From: Pseudoxanthomonas suwonensis
GTDB lineage: Bacteria > Pseudomonadota > Gammaproteobacteria > Xanthomonadales > Xanthomonadaceae
DNA: 64,000 nucleotides
Direction: 5' to 3'
NCBI RefSeq assembly: GCF_000972865.1
Contig: NZ_CP011144.1
Coordinates: 1,736,001 to 1,800,000 of the forward strand
Shown: one piece after another, positions 63,629-64,000 of the stretch
Numbering within the stretch: position 1 is the stretch's first letter
Layout of the letters: each line of letters begins with the position of its first letter
Made by a program: the position numbers and the translations under genes
Notes under the pieces: generated by a model
What the model saw: the letters and a program-made list of their open reading frames with translations, nothing else
The model's database searches: none
Told to the model about the DNA's origin: nothing

Positions 63629-64000
63629 ATGGCCGATCTCGCCCTGCAGCTCCTGCTGCTGCTTTTCCTCGCCGGCCTGCTGGCCGGCTTCATCGATTCG
63701 ATCGCCGGCGGCGGCGGCATGATCACCCTGCCGGCGATGCTGCTGGCCGGGATCCCGCCGCTGCAGGCGCTGGGGACCAACAAGCTGCAGTCGCTGTTCG
63801 GCTCGGCCTCGGCCAGCTGGTCCTACGCGCGTCACGGCCACGTGGACCTGCGCGGGCAACTGCCGATGGCGCTGGCCGCCGCGGCCGGCGCGGTGCTCGG
63901 CGCACTGCTGGCCACGGTGGTGCCGGGCGCGTGGCTGCGCGCCGTGCTGCCATTCCTGTTGATCGGCATCGCGCTGTACTTTGCGCTCAAGCCCGACATC
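63629..64000 (+). CDS. TSUP-family (YfcA-like) transporter, partial
   Basis: The first 124 residues of a sulfite/sulfoacetate-type exporter (TSUP, formerly DUF81). Helices begin at LLLLLFLAGLLAGFIDSIAGGGGMITLPAML, containing the conserved family loop GFIDSIAGGGG, followed by ALGTNKLQSLFGSASASWSYARHG. E. coli YfcA has this form. The gene runs off the window edge, so about half is missing. ATG at 63629 is fixed by the family start. Confidence 0.9.
   Translation, partial: MADLALQLLLLLFLAGLLAGFIDSIAGGGGMITLPAMLLAGIPPLQALGTNKLQSLFGSASASWSYARHGHVDLRGQLPMALAAAAGAVLGALLATVVPGAWLRAVLPFLLIGIALYFALKPDI

Overview
The window is a chromosomal stretch of very high G+C (about 70%) with dense, short-spaced genes, no tRNA or rRNA gene, no insertion sequence and no CRISPR array. 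Gene content and protein style point to a Xanthomonadaceae gammaproteobacterium of the Lysobacter, Luteimonas or Pseudoxanthomonas type. The evidence is the hemD-hemX-hemY order, a fused indolepyruvate:ferredoxin oxidoreductase, the lacI-symporter-GH3 cluster and REP-like palindromes beginning with a GTAGGAGCC word. The genus is inference; no 16S rRNA gene is present. I count 54 protein genes, the first and last cut by the window edges.

Left part (1-8.3 kb): a minus-strand gpsA-secB-rhodanese group, a small exported protein and a hotdog thioesterase; then the plus-strand hemD-hemX-hemY group (tetrapyrrole synthesis); a thiolase; and an unrecognised 289-residue protein. Nitrogen block (9.4-16.8 kb): ntrC, ntrB, a lipoprotein amidase, amtB, glnK and glnA, all on the minus strand. 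glnA has a well-formed sigma-54 promoter and two NtrC-type enhancer boxes, and another box touches the ntrB start codon. Together these genes sense glutamine status (GlnK), take up ammonium (AmtB), assimilate it (GlnA) and control transcription (NtrB/NtrC).

Middle (16.8-33.3 kb): uppP; a META/DUF4377 lipoprotein; then a minus-strand run of a metallopeptidase-like protein, a PEBP protein, a TPR/sulfotransferase-like protein, a YheT-type hydrolase, an acyltransferase, a thioesterase, a phospholipase-D-type cardiolipin synthase coupled to a YceI protein, SixA and an orphan ParA-type ATPase. An AAA ATPase, a transporter, a 2OG-Fe(II) oxygenase and a TPR protein follow. 33.4-39.7 kb: the 1246-residue indolepyruvate:ferredoxin oxidoreductase, a class C serine hydrolase and a DUF938 methyltransferase.

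The most striking region is 39.8-52.7 kb, nine co-directional, mostly overlapping genes: two tandem TldD-type metalloproteases that both start with twin-arginine export signals, a signal-less TldE/PmbA partner, a DUF4159 protein, a MoxR ATPase, a DUF58 protein, a BatA-type membrane protein, a DUF4175 protein with a His/Asp-rich insert, and a last large membrane protein. I infer one module in which a MoxR/von Willebrand complex works with an exported TldD/TldE protease. The right end holds a higBA-type toxin-antitoxin pair, a LacI-symporter-glucosidase operon with a palindromic operator, a cytochrome c5-type protein, an extracellular nuclease, an M20 peptidase and the start of a TSUP transporter.

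Two families of intergenic palindromes punctuate the window: family A (GTAGGAGCC...) near 8.3, 24.3, 24.9, 30.5-30.9 and 61.7-62.1 kb, in tandem at the last two, and family B (GTCGTCCCGGC...) near 5.8, 9.2, 12.0 and 63.5 kb.
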